A stretch of 64,000 bases of DNA, taken from positions 206,768 through 270,767 of the forward strand of contig NZ_JAKIKY010000006.1 in the NCBI RefSeq assembly GCF_023349185.1. Direction: 5' to 3'. Below the pieces are notes generated by a model. It ran no database searches, was not told the DNA's origin, and saw only the letters and a program-made list of their open reading frames with translations. This document shows, piece after piece, positions 17,463-28,854 of this stretch; the first letter of the stretch is position 1, and the number at the start of each line of letters is the position of its first letter. The DNA is from Shewanella aquimarina. Lineage in GTDB: Bacteria > Pseudomonadota > Gammaproteobacteria > Enterobacterales > Shewanellaceae. A program made the position numbers and the translations under genes.

Positions 17463-18749
17463 TTAACGCTGGTCCAGTTTGACGAAGTCGCGTTCTGCCG
17501 AACCTGTGTAGAGCTGGCGTGGACGGCTGATCTTGTGACCAGGCTGATCCAGCATCTCTTTCCAGTGAGCAATCCAACCAACGGTACGCGCAAGGGCGAA
17601 CAGTACGGTGAACATGCTGGTTGGAATGCCGATAGCCTTCATGATGATGCCCGAGTAGAAATCGACGTTTGGATAGAGCTTCTTCGATACGAAGTACTCA
17701 TCTTCCAGTGCGATACGCTCAAGTTCCATCGCCACATCCAGTAGTGGGTCATTAACCTTAAGCTCTGCAAGTACTTCGTGACAGGTTTCGCGCATAACCT
17801 TGGCGCGAGGGTCGAAGTTCTTGTAGACCCGGTGACCGAAGCCCATCAGACGGAAAGGGTCTTCCTTATCTTTAGCACGAGCGATGAACTCAGGAATACG
17901 ATCGACAGTACCGATCTCTTCCAGCATGTTCAGGCAAGCTTCGTTAGCGCCGCCGTGTGCAGGGCCCCATAGTGAAGCGATACCCGCTGCGATACATGCA
18001 AATGGGTTGGCACCCGATGAACCGGCTAGACGCACGGTAGAAGTCGAGGCGTTTTGCTCGTGATCCGCGTGCAGAATAAAGATACGGTCCATGGCGCGCT
18101 CGATGATTGGGTTAACCTTGTACTCTTCACAAGGTACCGCAAACATCATGCTTAGGAAGTTGCCCGCATAGCTTAGGTCGTTACGTGGGTATACAAATGG
18201 CTGACCAATTGAATACTTGTAACACATAGCGGCGATAGTCGGCATCTTAGAGACTAAACGAAACGCCGCAATTTCGCGGTGATGTTCGTCGTTAACGTCA
18301 AGAGAGTCTTGGTAGAATGCAGACAATGCGCCTGTCACACCACACAGCATGGCCATTGGGTGTGCGTCACGGCGGAAACCACGGAAGAACGAAGCCAGTT
18401 GCTCGTTAACCATAGTGTGAGTCTTAACCGTGTAAACAAATTTGTCGTATTGAGCCTTGTTAGGTAACTCACCGTAAAGCAGTAGATAACAAAGATCTAA
18501 ATAGTCTGAATCGACGGCAAGTTCGTCGATCGCGTAACCACGGTGTAAAAGTATACCTTGGGCGCCATCAATGTAAGTGATAGCTGATTCGCAGGATGCT
18601 GTCGCTAGGAATCCTGGGTCAAATGTAAAATGACCTTTGCTACCGAGTTTGCTGATGTCGATAACATCAAATCCCGCCGTTCCTTTCTTGATAGGCAGGT
18701 CAATCGAATCGTTCCCTGGTAGTTCCAATTTGGCTATATTATCAGCCAT
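17463..18749 (-). CDS. gltA: Citrate synthase
   Basis: Condenses oxaloacetate and acetyl-CoA to citrate, the first step of the TCA cycle. At 428 residues it has the length of the large, NADH-sensitive hexameric type of Gram-negative bacteria. Active-site stretches are clear: [10 protein letters not shown], and [14 protein letters not shown] with the second His, followed by a C-terminal [16 protein letters not shown] and the Arg-containing end SRPRQLYTG. It is monocistronic, ends at its own terminator, and is divergent from sdhC. This arrangement matches the classic gltA-sdh layout of Escherichia coli and Shewanella. The shared upstream region suggests joint control by oxygen and carbon regulators. 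Confidence 0.97.
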   Translation of the reverse strand: MADNIAKLELPGNDSIDLPIKKGTAGFDVIDISKLGSKGHFTFDPGFLATASCESAITYIDGAQGILLHRGYAIDELAVDSDYLDLCYLLLYGELPNKAQYDKFVYTVKTHTMVNEQLASFFRGFRRDAHPMAMLCGVTGALSAFYQDSLDVNDEHHREIAAFRLVSKMPTIAAMCYKYSIGQPFVYPRNDLSYAGNFLSMMFAVPCEEYKVNPIIERAMDRIFILHADHEQNASTSTVRLAGSSGANPFACIAAGIASLWGPAHGGANEACLNMLEEIGTVDRIPEFIARAKDKEDPFRLMGFGHRVYKNFDPRAKVMRETCHEVLAELKVNDPLLDVAMELERIALEDEYFVSKKLYPNVDFYSGIIMKAIGIPTSMFTVLFALARTVGWIAHWKEMLDQPGHKISRPRQLYTGSAERDFVKLDQR

Positions 18750-19161
18750 ACCCCGTTCTCCTTACTTCATTCTTATGTGAGTGCGGCTTTGTCAAACGCC
18801 AATACTTTACAGTGAATCTAGATCACATTTCAATTTAAATAAGCGTTTAAATTCGTTAGACCATGGTCTTAATTTGACGTAAGTGCCCGCCAATACAGCG
18901 ACTTGGCAGATTTTTTTACCAAAAAAACAAAATTTGCATAATGTGATGTTTGTATTTGACATTTGTGGGGCGTATACTTGCTTCGGCTCGAAAGAGCTGC
19001 AAACAAACCAATTCGAAGACCATTATTTACATACTTATTTAGTGATTTTTGAATTAGTTAACTGTTTGTTTCAACTTTCCTTTTGAGGCGAGAGGAGGTG
19101 GTAAGTTTGCTTGCTGGTCAAATTTCGTTCGAAAGAGGTTCAATAACAAAAATAATGCTCA
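18750..19161. promoter_or_regulatory. Divergent gltA / sdhC control region
   Basis: A good sigma-70 promoter faces sdhC: TTGTAT (18950-18955), 17 bases, TATACT (18973-18978), leaving a leader of about 180 bases. Near the gltA side, 18811-18828 holds AGTGAATCTAGATCACAT. This is a CRP-like palindrome whose half-sites are one base further apart than consensus. GTTAACTGTTTG, within the leader near 19057, resembles part of an ArcA site. The promoter is read directly; the regulator assignments are inference. Confidence 0.5.
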
Positions 19162-19557
19162 ATGGAGCAGAGTGAGCAGAACGTGAAAAAGCAAAGACCT
19201 GTCCATCTAGATCTGCAGACCATTCGCTTTCCTGCAACAGCGATTGCGTCAATCCTACACCGTGTCTCCGGTGTCATCATGCTGTTTGCCGTCGGCATTC
19301 TTATCTGGATGTTGAGTGAATCACTCGCATCTGCTGAGAGTTTCGCAGGCATTCAATCTCTATTTGATACCTTTATCGTTAAGTTCGTTGTCTGGGGAAT
19401 TCTGACCGCACTGGGTTACCACCTGATTGTTGGCGTACGCCATCTGATCATGGATACCGGTCGTTGGGAAGAGTTGGAATCGGGTAACGCTTCAGCGAAA
19501 GCCGCCTTCGTTATTGCTGCGGCATGGTCAATCATTGCGGGGATTTGGGTATGGTAA
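19162..19557 (+). CDS. sdhC: Succinate dehydrogenase cytochrome b556 subunit
   Basis: A membrane anchor of complex II that binds haem b and ubiquinone. It matches E. coli SdhC closely from [28 protein letters not shown], with the quinone-site Ser/Arg in ILHRVSG and the haem-ligand His in [15 protein letters not shown]. Three membrane helices are visible in 131 residues. The start is uncertain by a few codons: the ATG at 19162 lacks a strong RBS, and a GTG at 19183 would remove seven residues. Its stop lies inside the sdhD start region, so the two are coupled. First gene of sdhCDAB-sucABCD. Confidence 0.93.
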   Translation: MEQSEQNVKKQRPVHLDLQTIRFPATAIASILHRVSGVIMLFAVGILIWMLSESLASAESFAGIQSLFDTFIVKFVVWGILTALGYHLIVGVRHLIMDTGRWEELESGNASAKAAFVIAAAWSIIAGIWVW

Positions 19558-19898
19558 CAAATGCAGCGAGTCTTGGACGCAGTGGCGTTCATGATTTTAT
19601 TCTTCTTCGTGCTAGTGCCGTGATCCTTACTTGTTACACCATTTTCTTAGTAGGATTCATCGCAGCTAGTTCGCCTCTCACTTATGACGTATGGCACGGT
19701 TTGTTCAGTGCTTTGCCGATGAAAGTGTTTACGCTTCTTGCCCTGGTGGCCATCCTGGTTCACGCCTGGATCGGTATCTGGCAGGTGCTTACCGACTATG
19801 TTAAGCCGGTAGCCCTTCGTGGCGTACTCCAATTCGTCTTCGTCGTAGCAGCACTTTCTTACTTGGCTGCTGGCATTGTTATTGTGTGGGGTGTTTAA
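19551..19898 (+). CDS. sdhD: Succinate dehydrogenase membrane anchor subunit
   Basis: The second membrane anchor of complex II. I start it at the ATG at 19551, giving 115 residues beginning [15 protein letters not shown], the same length and start as E. coli SdhD. It overlaps the sdhC stop by seven bases. Three membrane helices are present. The haem/quinone region contains [16 protein letters not shown], with a Tyr-Val-Lys-Pro motif conserved in the family. The stop abuts the GTG of sdhA. Confidence 0.95.
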   Translation: MVTNAASLGRSGVHDFILLRASAVILTCYTIFLVGFIAASSPLTYDVWHGLFSALPMKVFTLLALVAILVHAWIGIWQVLTDYVKPVALRGVLQFVFVVAALSYLAAGIVIVWGV

Positions 19899-21665
19899 GT
19901 GAGTATTCCAGTACGTGAGTTTGATGCAGTCGTAATTGGCGCCGGTGGCGCGGGTATGCGAGCTGCACTACAGATTTCTAAAGAAGGTAAGAGCTGCGCG
20001 CTGTTATCTAAAGTATTCCCAACCCGTTCTCATACGGTTTCGGCCCAGGGGGGTATTACCGTCGCCCTAGGCAACGCCCATGAAGACCATTGGGAACAAC
20101 ACATGTACGATACCGTTAAGGGTTCCGATTTCATCGGCGACCAAGACGCGATCGAATTTATGTGTCAAACCGGTCCTGAAGCCATTATCGAACTAGAGCA
20201 TATGGGTCTGCCATTCTCTCGTTTCGAAAACGGTAAAATTTATCAGCGTCCTTTCGGCGGCCAATCGAAAAACTTCGGTGGCGAGCAGGCGGCACGTACC
20301 GCTGCGGCGGCTGACCGTACCGGACACGCCTTGCTGCACTGCCTATACCAGCAGAACGTTAAGCATAAGACTGAAGTTTTCTCTGAGTGGTATGCACTTG
20401 ATCTAGTGAAGAACGAAGACGGCGCCATCGTAGGTTGTACTGCAATCGAAATCGAAACCGGCGAGATCGTTTACTTCAAGTCTAAGGCCACTATTCTGGC
20501 TACTGGTGGTGCGGGTCGTATTTACGCCTCTACTACCAACGCTCACATTAATACCGGTGACGGTGTTGGTATGGCGATGCGCGCTGGCGTGCAGATGCAA
20601 GACATGGAGATGTGGCAGTTCCACCCAACCGGTATCGCCGGCGCGGGTGTACTGGTAACCGAAGGTTGTCGTGGTGAAGGCGGATACCTGCTGAACAAAG
20701 ATGGCGAGCGCTTCATGGAGCGTTATGCGCCAAACGCGAAAGATCTGGCATCACGTGACGTGGTAGCACGTTCTATGATGACCGAGATCCGTGAAGGTCG
20801 CGGCCTTGACGGTCCACTAGGCCCTCACTGTCTACTTAAGCTAGATCACTTAGGTAAAGAGACCCTAGAAGCACGTCTACCAGGCGTTTGCGAACTGTCT
20901 CGTACCTTCGCGCACATCGATCCGGCCGACGGTCCAATCCCTGTACTGCCAACCTGTCACTACATGATGGGTGGTCTGCCTGCTAAAGTTAGCGGTCAGG
21001 TGATCCGTAAGAACGAAGATGGCAGCGAAAGCGATGTGGTTGGTCTGTTTGCCGTGGGTGAGATTGCCTGTGTATCGGTACACGGTGCGAACCGCCTGGG
21101 TGGTAACTCACTACTCGACCTCGTGGTCTTCGGCCGGGCAGCCGGTCAGCACCTGGGTAAGGCGTTGGATGAGACTGCAACACCGAAAGATGCGAGCGAT
21201 GCCGACATCGCTAAGTCACTTGAGCGTCTCAATCGTTGGGAAAGCAACAAAGACGGCGAAGACCCTGCGCAGATCCGTAAAGATCTTCAGCTTTGTATGC
21301 AGCTTAACTTCTCGGTATTCCGTACCGGTGAGGCGATGGCAGAAGGCCTCGAAGAGCTTAAGGCGATTCGTGAGCGTCTGGCTAACGCCAAGCTGTCTGA
21401 CAACTCGAAAGAGTTCAATACTCAGCGTATCGAGTGTTTAGAGCTAGACAACCTGATGGCGACAGCGATTGCAACAGCTTATGCTGCGAACTTCCGTCAA
21501 GAGAGTCGTGGTGCGCATTCACGTGAAGACTTCCTCGAGCGTGATGATGAGAACTGGTTGTGCCACAGTCTGTTCAATCCTGAGACTGAGCAGATGACCA
21601 AGCGTGCGGTGAACATGGAGCCTAAGCTTCGTGAAGCCTTCCCGCCGATCAAGCGTACCTACTAA
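19899..21665 (+). CDS. sdhA: Succinate dehydrogenase flavoprotein subunit
   Basis: Catalytic subunit oxidising succinate to fumarate with covalently bound FAD. The dinucleotide fold [10 protein letters not shown] lies at about residues 14-23. His45 in [11 protein letters not shown] is the covalent FAD ligand, as in E. coli. The active-site HPTGI and the Arg/His region near [13 protein letters not shown] are present. At 588 residues it has the family length. The start is a GTG directly after the sdhD stop. It is expressed with sdhB, whose start lies 10 bases past the stop. Confidence 0.97.
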   Translation: MSIPVREFDAVVIGAGGAGMRAALQISKEGKSCALLSKVFPTRSHTVSAQGGITVALGNAHEDHWEQHMYDTVKGSDFIGDQDAIEFMCQTGPEAIIELEHMGLPFSRFENGKIYQRPFGGQSKNFGGEQAARTAAAADRTGHALLHCLYQQNVKHKTEVFSEWYALDLVKNEDGAIVGCTAIEIETGEIVYFKSKATILATGGAGRIYASTTNAHINTGDGVGMAMRAGVQMQDMEMWQFHPTGIAGAGVLVTEGCRGEGGYLLNKDGERFMERYAPNAKDLASRDVVARSMMTEIREGRGLDGPLGPHCLLKLDHLGKETLEARLPGVCELSRTFAHIDPADGPIPVLPTCHYMMGGLPAKVSGQVIRKNEDGSESDVVGLFAVGEIACVSVHGANRLGGNSLLDLVVFGRAAGQHLGKALDETATPKDASDADIAKSLERLNRWESNKDGEDPAQIRKDLQLCMQLNFSVFRTGEAMAEGLEELKAIRERLANAKLSDNSKEFNTQRIECLELDNLMATAIATAYAANFRQESRGAHSREDFLERDDENWLCHSLFNPETEQMTKRAVNMEPKLREAFPPIKRTY

Positions 21666-21675
21666 GGAAGATAAG

Positions 21676-22383
21676 ATGAATTTGAAGATTGCTATTTATC
21701 GCTATAATCCTGAAGTAGACGCTAAGCCTTACATGAAGGATTACACGCTGGAAGTGGCAGACGGTACCGATATGATGGTGCTGGATGTCCTGATGCAGCT
21801 AAAGATACAAGACCCAACGTTGGCGTTCCGTCGCTCATGCCGTGAAGGTGTATGTGGTAGCGATGGCGTTAACATGAACGGTAAGAACGGTCTGGCCTGT
21901 ATCACGCCTATTTCTACTTTCAAGGGTAAGAAGCTGGAGATACGTCCACTACCTGGTATGCCTGTGGTTCGCGACCTGATTGTTGACCTGACTCAGTTCT
22001 ACAAGCAGTACGAGAAGATCAAGCCTTACCTGATCAACGACGACAAGACACCGGCCCGTGAACATCTGCAATCGCCAGAAGAGCGTGCGCACCTGGACGG
22101 TCTGTATGAATGTATCATGTGTGCTTGTTGTTCAACGGCTTGTCCATCATTCTGGTGGAACCCAGACAAGTTCATCGGTCCAAGCGGTTTGTTGCACGCC
22201 TATCGTTTCCTTATCGATAGCCGCGATACCGCCACCGAAGAGCGTCTGTCTGAGCTCGATGATGCTTACAGCGTATTCCGTTGCCATGGCATCATGAACT
22301 GTGTTGACGTTTGTCCTAAAGGACTCAACCCGACTAAAGCAATTGGACACATCAAGTCTATGCTGCTTAAGCGAGCTGTCTAA
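21676..22383 (+). CDS. sdhB: Succinate dehydrogenase iron-sulfur subunit
   Basis: Carries electrons from FAD to quinone through three clusters. The 2Fe-2S ligands are in RSCREGVCGSDG and a following Cys in GLAC. The 4Fe-4S and 3Fe-4S ligands are in CIMCACCSTACP, CHGIMNCVDVCPKGLNP. The ATG at 21676 follows AAGGAAGA and gives 235 residues, close to the E. coli length; an in-frame GTG upstream overlaps sdhA and is not needed. It is followed by a hairpin terminator, so sdh and suc may be partly separate transcripts. Confidence 0.96.
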   Translation: MNLKIAIYRYNPEVDAKPYMKDYTLEVADGTDMMVLDVLMQLKIQDPTLAFRRSCREGVCGSDGVNMNGKNGLACITPISTFKGKKLEIRPLPGMPVVRDLIVDLTQFYKQYEKIKPYLINDDKTPAREHLQSPEERAHLDGLYECIMCACCSTACPSFWWNPDKFIGPSGLLHAYRFLIDSRDTATEERLSELDDAYSVFRCHGIMNCVDVCPKGLNPTKAIGHIKSMLLKRAV

Positions 22384-22427
22384 ATGCAACACACTGAGCT
22401 GATTTTAATAATTATATAGCTCTTTTG

Positions 22428-22462
22428 AGAGTCACTTCTTCTATGTGAGAAGTGGCTCTTTT
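22428..22462 (+). terminator. Hairpin between sdhB and sucA
   Basis: Stem AGAGTCACTTCT / AGAAGTGGCTCT with one G-U pair and a TTTTA tail. It probably ends or attenuates the sdhCDAB transcript before sucA. Confidence 0.75.
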
Positions 22463-22598
22463 ATGTAATGGAACTACACATGCCGTGAAATCTGGACTCT
22501 AGGGGCGGCAGATATTTTGCAATTACAGTACATTTGACTGAATTGCATTTTCAATACTTTGGCTAAAAACACGTGTATAAAGTTTGAAAGGAATAGAA

Positions 22599-25421
22599 AT
22601 GCACCAAGGCATCATGAAAGCCTGGCTCGAATCGTCTCATTTAAACGGGGCTAATTCGACCTATGTAGAAGAGATGTATGAAGCCTATCAAGAGGACCCT
22701 CAGTCAGTATCAGACGACTGGCGAGCGGTGTTTGATAACCTCCCATATGCCAACGGTGCAACAGCAGATGTGCCCGAAGCTGCCCACTCTAAAGTACGTG
22801 AATATTTCCGTAGTTTGGCGCTAGACGGTCGTCACAAGAGCGCTGCTCGTGTGACCGATCCCGAAGTTGATGCCAAACAGGTTAAAGTTCTTCAGCTGAT
22901 CAACGCCTACCGTTTCCGCGGCCACCAGAATGCGAATCTGGATCCCCTCGGGCTATGGAAGCGCGATACCGTCTCTGAATTGGACCCGGCCTTCCACGGC
23001 CTAACCAGCGAAGATATGGAGCGTGAATTCAACACAGGTTCATTCGCTCACGGTGGTGACACCATGAAGCTAGGTGACCTGGTTAAAGCACTGAAAGCGA
23101 CCTATGGTGGTGCTATCGGTGCTGAATACATGCACATCACAGATACTGATGAGAAGCGTTGGATCCAACAACGCTTGGAGCCATCATTAGGTAGAGCGAA
23201 TTACGATAAGAACACCAAGACTCGTATCCTCGAGGGCCTCAACGCCGCCGAAGGTATGGAGAAGTATCTCGGCGCCAAGTTCCCCGGCGCAAAACGTTTC
23301 TCACTGGAAGGTGGTGACGCGCTCGTCCCTATGATGCGTGAAATCATCTACCGTGGAGGTGAAGCCGGTACCAAAGAGATCGTCGTGGGCATGGCTCACC
23401 GTGGTCGTCTTAACCTGCTGGTTAACATCTTAGGTAAGAAGCCATCTGAGCTGTTCGACGAGTTCGCCGGTAAGCACAGTGATGAGCTTAATGGTTCGGG
23501 TGACGTTAAGTATCACCAAGGTTTCTCTTCAGATTTCGAAACACCGGGCGGCAACGTGCACCTGGCACTGGCCTTTAACCCATCGCACCTTGAGATCGTT
23601 AACCCTGTGGTCATGGGCTCGGTAAGAGCACGTCTGGACCGCCGCGGTTGTAAGACGGGCCTTCAGGTCATGCCGATCACCATTCACGGTGACAGCGCCA
23701 TCGCAGGTCAGGGCATAGTACAAGAGACATTCAACATGTCTCAGACCCGTGCCTTCAAGGTGGGCGGCAGTATCCGTATCGTGGTCAACAACCAAGTAGG
23801 CTTTACTACCAACCTGACCGAAGATACCCGTTCTACAGAATACTGTACCGATATTGCTAAGATGGTACAGGCACCTATCTTCCACGTGAATGCAGACGAT
23901 CCTGAGTCGGTCGCCTTCGTTGCTCAGTTGGCGGTTGATTACCGTAACGAGTTTAAGCGTGACGTAGTGATCGATCTGGTCTGTTATCGTCGTCACGGCC
24001 ACAACGAGGCCGACGAGCCGAGTGCAACTCAGCCGCTGATGTATGCCAAGATCAAGAAGCATCCAACGCCACGTAAGATCTATGCCGACCGTCTGATCGA
24101 AGAGAAGGCGCTAGGTGCCGATGACGTGACAGCGATGATCAACGACTACCGTGACGCCTTGGATAAAGGCGATTGCGTGGTGAAAGAGTGGCGCCCAATG
24201 ACGCTGCACACGGTTGACTGGACTCCTTATCTCAACCGCGAGTGGGACGAGGCTTATCCTGCCGAGCTACCGCTAGCGCGTGTGAAGGCGTTGGCTGAGA
24301 AGATCAGCTATGTGCCAGAGAGCCATAAGCTACAGTCGCGCGTTGCTAAGATCTACAAAGACCGTGTGGCCATGGCCGCCGGTGATAAGCTAGTGGACTG
24401 GGGCTTTGCCGAGACCTTGGCTTACGCCTCTATTTTGGATGACAACAAGCGCGTGCGTATCACGGGTCAAGACTCTGGCCGTGGTACCTTCTTCCACCGT
24501 CACGCCGTGTTGCACAACCAAAATGATGCGACCGCTTATCTGCCGCTGCGTCACCTGTCTGACATGCAAGGTCCTATCGATATCTCTGACTCGGTATTGT
24601 CTGAAGCCTCAGTATTGGCGTTCGAATATGGCTATGCGACGGCTGAGCCGGGCGGCCTGACTATTTGGGAAGCTCAGTTCGGTGACTTCGCTAACTGTGC
24701 CCAGGTGGTGATCGACCAGTTCCTCTCATCTGGCGAGCAGAAGTGGGGCCGTCTATGTGGCTTGACTATGCTACTGCCACATGGCTACGAAGGTCAGGGC
24801 CCAGAACACTCGAGTGCACGTCTGGAGCGTTTCCTGCAGCTTTGTGCTAACCACAACATGCAGGTGTGTGTCCCATCGACGCCGGCGCAGGTTTACCACA
24901 TGCTACGCCGTCAGGTGGTGCGCCCTATGCGTCGTCCTCTGGTGGTGATGTCACCTAAGTCATTGCTGCGTCATCCGCTGGCGGTGTCTAGCCTGGATGA
25001 GCTTGCCGAAGGCACCTTCCAAAACGTGATTGCCGAGATCGACGAGCTCGATAGCAGCAAGGTCGATCGCGTAGTCTTCTGTAGTGGTAAGGTTTACTTC
25101 GAACTGCTCGAGAAGCGTCGTAAAGAGAAGCTGGATAATGTTGCTCTGATCCGTGTCGAACAACTGTACCCGTTCCCACACGAAGATATGGCAAAGATCC
25201 TCGCCCAGTATCAGCACGTTAAAGATTTCGTTTGGTGTCAGGAAGAGCCTCAGAACCAGGGCGCTTGGTATTGCAGCCAGCACCACTTCTGGGCAGCCAT
25301 TCCTGCCGGTGCTCAATTAACCTATGCGGGTCGTGAAGCCTCGGCCGCGCCAGCATGTGGTTATCCGGCCCTGCACGCCCAGCAGCAAGAATCTTTAATC
25401 AATAGCGCATTAAAACTGTAG
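22599..25421 (+). CDS. sucA: 2-oxoglutarate dehydrogenase E1 component
   Basis: Thiamine-diphosphate enzyme that decarboxylates 2-oxoglutarate and passes the succinyl group to SucB. The ATG at 22599 is preceded by AAAGGAA; a TTG further upstream is less likely. The N-terminal E2-binding helix (YVEEMYEAYQEDPQSVSDDW) is present. The ThDP fold shows GDSAIAGQGIVQET ... VVNNQVGFTT and an HRGRLN active-site loop. The transketolase-type central domain has EAQFGDFANCAQVVIDQF and PHGYEGQGPEHSSARLERFLQL. At 940 residues it has the usual length. A 32-base gap separates it from sucB, so they form one operon. Confidence 0.97.
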   Translation: MHQGIMKAWLESSHLNGANSTYVEEMYEAYQEDPQSVSDDWRAVFDNLPYANGATADVPEAAHSKVREYFRSLALDGRHKSAARVTDPEVDAKQVKVLQLINAYRFRGHQNANLDPLGLWKRDTVSELDPAFHGLTSEDMEREFNTGSFAHGGDTMKLGDLVKALKATYGGAIGAEYMHITDTDEKRWIQQRLEPSLGRANYDKNTKTRILEGLNAAEGMEKYLGAKFPGAKRFSLEGGDALVPMMREIIYRGGEAGTKEIVVGMAHRGRLNLLVNILGKKPSELFDEFAGKHSDELNGSGDVKYHQGFSSDFETPGGNVHLALAFNPSHLEIVNPVVMGSVRARLDRRGCKTGLQVMPITIHGDSAIAGQGIVQETFNMSQTRAFKVGGSIRIVVNNQVGFTTNLTEDTRSTEYCTDIAKMVQAPIFHVNADDPESVAFVAQLAVDYRNEFKRDVVIDLVCYRRHGHNEADEPSATQPLMYAKIKKHPTPRKIYADRLIEEKALGADDVTAMINDYRDALDKGDCVVKEWRPMTLHTVDWTPYLNREWDEAYPAELPLARVKALAEKISYVPESHKLQSRVAKIYKDRVAMAAGDKLVDWGFAETLAYASILDDNKRVRITGQDSGRGTFFHRHAVLHNQNDATAYLPLRHLSDMQGPIDISDSVLSEASVLAFEYGYATAEPGGLTIWEAQFGDFANCAQVVIDQFLSSGEQKWGRLCGLTMLLPHGYEGQGPEHSSARLERFLQLCANHNMQVCVPSTPAQVYHMLRRQVVRPMRRPLVVMSPKSLLRHPLAVSSLDELAEGTFQNVIAEIDELDSSKVDRVVFCSGKVYFELLEKRRKEKLDNVALIRVEQLYPFPHEDMAKILAQYQHVKDFVWCQEEPQNQGAWYCSQHHFWAAIPAGAQLTYAGREASAAPACGYPALHAQQQESLINSALKL

Positions 25422-25453
25422 TAATAGACAATTTATAAAAAGGATAGCTTTCC

Positions 25454-26644
25454 ATGAGTATCGAAATTAAGGTACCCGTACTGCCAGAATCCGTTGCTGA
25501 TGCAACCATCGCCACATGGCATGTTAAAGCTGGCGAGCAAGTGTCTCGTGATCAAAACCTGGTCGATATCGAAACCGACAAGGTCGTTTTAGAAGTGGTT
25601 GCGCCAGAAGATGGTTCAATCGTTGAGTTCCTGGCTGAAGAGGGCGACACAGTGTTGGCCGAAGCCGTTATCGCGAAGTTTGTTGCTGGTGCGGTTGCCG
25701 GTCAGGAAGTTTCTAAGGAACAAGCCGAAGCGGCAGCGCCTCAGGCAGCTGAGAGCGAAGAGACTAACGATGCCCTAAGCCCATCTGTTCGTCGTCTGAT
25801 TGCCGAGCACAACCTGGACGCAGCTAAGATCAAGGGCACAGGTGTTGGCGGTCGTATCACTAAAGAAGATGTGGAAGCCTTCATCAAGTCGGCACCTGCT
25901 GCTAAGTCAGCTGCAGCGCCAGCCGTTGTTGCGCCACTGGGTGAGCGTAGCCAGAAGCGTGTACCTATGACGCGTCTGCGTAAGACTATCGCAAACCGTC
26001 TGCTGGAAGCGAAGAACTCAACGGCTATGTTGACGACCTTCAACGAAGTGAACATGAAGCCTATCATGGACATTCGTAAGCAGTATCAAGAGCTGTTCGA
26101 GAAGAAGCACGGCATCCGTCTTGGTTTCATGTCTTTCTACGTGAAAGCCGTGACCGAAGCCCTGAAGCGTTTCCCAGAAGTGAACGCCTCTATCGACGGT
26201 GATGATATCGTTTACCACAACTACTTCGACGTAAGCATCGCGGTTTCTACGCCTCGTGGCCTGGTAACTCCAGTACTGCGTGACACAGACACCATGAGCC
26301 TGGCCGACATCGAGCGTAACGTACGCGAGCTGGCAATTAAGGGCCGCGACGGTAAGCTGACTGTTGACGACATGACTGGTGGTAACTTCACCGTGACTAA
26401 CGGCGGCGTATTTGGCTCGCTGATGTCTACCCCTATCCTTAACCTGCCACAAAGCGCTATCTTGGGCATGCATGCCATCAAAGATCGTCCAATGGCGGTT
26501 AATGGTCAGGTAGAAATTTTACCTATGATGTACCTAGCACTCTCTTATGACCACCGTATCATCGATGGTCGTGAGTCTGTTGGCTTCCTGGTTGCCATTA
26601 AGGACTTCCTGGAAGACCCAACTCGTCTACTATTAGACCTGTAA
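25454..26644 (+). CDS. sucB: Dihydrolipoyllysine succinyltransferase (2-oxoglutarate dehydrogenase E2)
   Basis: Core of the 2-oxoglutarate dehydrogenase complex. A single lipoyl domain (residues 1-75) has Lys43 in [13 protein letters not shown] linker leads to a peripheral subunit-binding domain (about 108-144, [12 protein letters not shown] ... [14 protein letters not shown]). The acyltransferase domain ends with His367 in [15 protein letters not shown], the catalytic motif. An RBS AAGGATAG precedes the ATG. The E3 subunit (lpd) is not in the window, as usual. Confidence 0.97.
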   Translation: MSIEIKVPVLPESVADATIATWHVKAGEQVSRDQNLVDIETDKVVLEVVAPEDGSIVEFLAEEGDTVLAEAVIAKFVAGAVAGQEVSKEQAEAAAPQAAESEETNDALSPSVRRLIAEHNLDAAKIKGTGVGGRITKEDVEAFIKSAPAAKSAAAPAVVAPLGERSQKRVPMTRLRKTIANRLLEAKNSTAMLTTFNEVNMKPIMDIRKQYQELFEKKHGIRLGFMSFYVKAVTEALKRFPEVNASIDGDDIVYHNYFDVSIAVSTPRGLVTPVLRDTDTMSLADIERNVRELAIKGRDGKLTVDDMTGGNFTVTNGGVFGSLMSTPILNLPQSAILGMHAIKDRPMAVNGQVEILPMMYLALSYDHRIIDGRESVGFLVAIKDFLEDPTRLLLDL

Positions 26645-26747
26645 GACGATGTTGTTTCGATGCCTATCGGCAACGGTAGGCATCACCCCTCGCTACCGAC
26701 TCAACTGAGCCGGTTGGATTAGATTAGAAGTATACGGATAGATCATC

Positions 26748-27914
26748 ATGAATTTGCATGAGTATCAGGCAAAAGCCCTATTTGCCGAATATGGTTTACC
26801 AGTGTCAGAAGGTTATGCTTGTGATACCCCTCAAGAGGCGGTAGAAGCGGCTGGCCATATTGGCGGAGATATGTGGGTTGTTAAGTGTCAAGTACACGCA
26901 GGCGGCCGTGGTAAAGCAGGTGGCGTAAAAGTTACCGGCGATAAAGAAGAGATCAGAGCATTTGCTGAGCATTGGTTAGGCAAGAACCTGGTGACTTATC
27001 AGACTGACGAAAAAGGTCAGCCAGTTGCTAAGATCCTAGTCGAAAGCTGCACTGATATCGCAAACGAACTGTACCTTGGTGCCGTTGTTGACCGTGCGAC
27101 CCGTCGCGTTGTTTTCATGGCGTCTACCGAAGGTGGCGTTGAGATTGAAACTGTTGCCGAAGAGACACCAGAGCTGATCCACAAGGCGATTATCGATCCT
27201 TTGACTGGTCCTCAGCCATACCAGGCACGTGATCTTGGCTTCAAGTTGGGTCTAAACCCAACTCAGATGAAGCAGTTCACTAAAGTCTTCATGGGTCTGG
27301 CGACTATGTTCACCGACCATGATTTCGCACTGCTTGAGATCAACCCTCTGGTTATCACTACCGAAGGTAACATCCACTGTCTAGACGGTAAGATTGGTAT
27401 CGATGGCAACGCACTGTTCCGTCAACCAAAGATCCGTGACATGCACGATCCTTCACAGGATGACGCTCGTGAAGCACACGCGGCGAAATTCGAGCTGAAC
27501 TATGTTGCCCTAGACGGTAACGTAGGCTGCATGGTAAACGGTGCCGGCCTAGCAATGGGTACTATGGACATCGTTAACCTGCATGGCGGCAAGCCAGCTA
27601 ACTTCCTTGACGTTGGTGGCGGCGCGACTAAAGAGCGTGTTGCTGAAGCATTCAAGATCATCTTGTCTGACGCAAACGTTAAAGCAGTGCTAGTAAACAT
27701 CTTCGGTGGTATCGTACGTTGTGACATGATCGCTGAAGGTATCATTGGCGCTGTTAAAGAAGTGGGTGTTGAAGTGCCAGTGGTTGTTCGTCTAGAAGGT
27801 ACTAACGCAGATCTAGGTCGCGAAGTATTGGCTAACTCTGGTCTTGACATTATTGCAGCCGAGTCGCTAACCGACGCTGCTGTTAAAGTTGTTGCTGCTG
27901 CGGAGGGCAAATAA
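26748..27914 (+). CDS. sucC: Succinyl-CoA synthetase beta subunit
   Basis: ADP-forming succinate-CoA ligase, beta chain, with an ATP-grasp fold: [18 protein letters not shown] for nucleotide binding, [11 protein letters not shown] for metal binding, and [14 protein letters not shown] near the C-terminus. At 388 residues it matches the E. coli protein. Its final bases overlap the ATG of sucD, giving translational coupling of the two subunits. It is the third gene of the suc part of the operon, about 100 bases after sucB. Confidence 0.97.
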   Translation: MNLHEYQAKALFAEYGLPVSEGYACDTPQEAVEAAGHIGGDMWVVKCQVHAGGRGKAGGVKVTGDKEEIRAFAEHWLGKNLVTYQTDEKGQPVAKILVESCTDIANELYLGAVVDRATRRVVFMASTEGGVEIETVAEETPELIHKAIIDPLTGPQPYQARDLGFKLGLNPTQMKQFTKVFMGLATMFTDHDFALLEINPLVITTEGNIHCLDGKIGIDGNALFRQPKIRDMHDPSQDDAREAHAAKFELNYVALDGNVGCMVNGAGLAMGTMDIVNLHGGKPANFLDVGGGATKERVAEAFKIILSDANVKAVLVNIFGGIVRCDMIAEGIIGAVKEVGVEVPVVVRLEGTNADLGREVLANSGLDIIAAESLTDAAVKVVAAAEGK

Positions 27915-28786
27915 TGTCTGTATTAATTAACAAAGATACCAAGGTTATCTGTCAGGGTTTCACTGGCGGTCAAGGTACTTTCCACTCTGAGCAAGCAATC
28001 GCTTACGGTACGCAAATGGTTGGCGGTGTTTCGCCAGGCAAGGGCGGTCAGGTTCACCTGGGTCTGCCAGTATTCAACACAGTAAAAGATGCTGTGGCTG
28101 AAACCGGTGCGACAGCTACCGTTATCTATGTACCTGCGCCTTTCTGTAAAGACGCTATCCTAGAAGCTATCGACGGCGGCATCGAGCTAATCGTTTGTAT
28201 TACTGAAGGTATTCCTACTCTGGATATGCTGGAAGTTAAGGTTAAGCTGGAAGAGACTGGCGTTCGCATGATCGGTCCAAACTGCCCAGGTGTTATCACT
28301 CCGGGCGAATGTAAGATCGGTATCATGCCAGGTCACATCCACAAGCCAGGTAAAGTGGGCATCGTTTCTCGCTCTGGTACTCTGACCTATGAAGCGGTTA
28401 AGCAAACTACCGATGAAGGTTTCGGCCAATCAACTTGTGTTGGTATCGGTGGTGACCCAATCCCAGGCACTAACTTCATCGACGTATTGGAAATGTTCCA
28501 AAACGATCCACAGACCGAAGCTATCGTGATGATCGGCGAGATAGGTGGTACTGCTGAAGAAGAAGCGGCGGCCTACATCAAGGCTAACGTGACTAAGCCT
28601 GTCGTCTCTTACATTGCCGGTGTAACTGCACCTGCTGGTAAGCGTATGGGCCACGCTGGCGCGATTATCGCTGGCGGTAAAGGTACGGCTGAAGACAAGT
28701 TTGCTGCACTAGAAGCGGCAGGCGTGACTACCGTACGTTCACTGGCCGACATCGGCAGTGCACTGCGTGCTAAGACTGGTTGGTAA
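27914..28786 (+). CDS. sucD: Succinyl-CoA synthetase alpha subunit
   Basis: Binds CoA and carries the phospho-histidine intermediate: His247 in [18 protein letters not shown]. The CoA-binding Rossmann part begins [42 protein letters not shown] is the family signature. At 290 residues it has the family length. It is the last gene of the operon, closed by a strong terminator 22 bases after the stop. Confidence 0.97.
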   Translation: MSVLINKDTKVICQGFTGGQGTFHSEQAIAYGTQMVGGVSPGKGGQVHLGLPVFNTVKDAVAETGATATVIYVPAPFCKDAILEAIDGGIELIVCITEGIPTLDMLEVKVKLEETGVRMIGPNCPGVITPGECKIGIMPGHIHKPGKVGIVSRSGTLTYEAVKQTTDEGFGQSTCVGIGGDPIPGTNFIDVLEMFQNDPQTEAIVMIGEIGGTAEEEAAAYIKANVTKPVVSYIAGVTAPAGKRMGHAGAIIAGGKGTAEDKFAALEAAGVTTVRSLADIGSALRAKTGW

Positions 28787-28807
28787 TCAAGCGAGTCGGT
28801 AAGCATT

Positions 28808-28836
28808 AAAAAAGGCGCCCTAGGGCGCCTTTTTTG
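28808..28836 (+). terminator. Strong (bidirectional) terminator after sucD
   Basis: Perfect stem AAAAAAGGCGCCC / GGGCGCCTTTTTT with a TA loop. A/T runs on both sides let it also serve the converging gene at 28855. Confidence 0.93.
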
Positions 28837-28854
28837 ATCTCTGTAAAATATCGC

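Noticed and set aside
18811..18828. CRP site in the gltA-sdhC gap as a firm call
   Set aside because: The palindrome has one extra base between half-sites compared with the CRP consensus, so I list it only as CRP-like.
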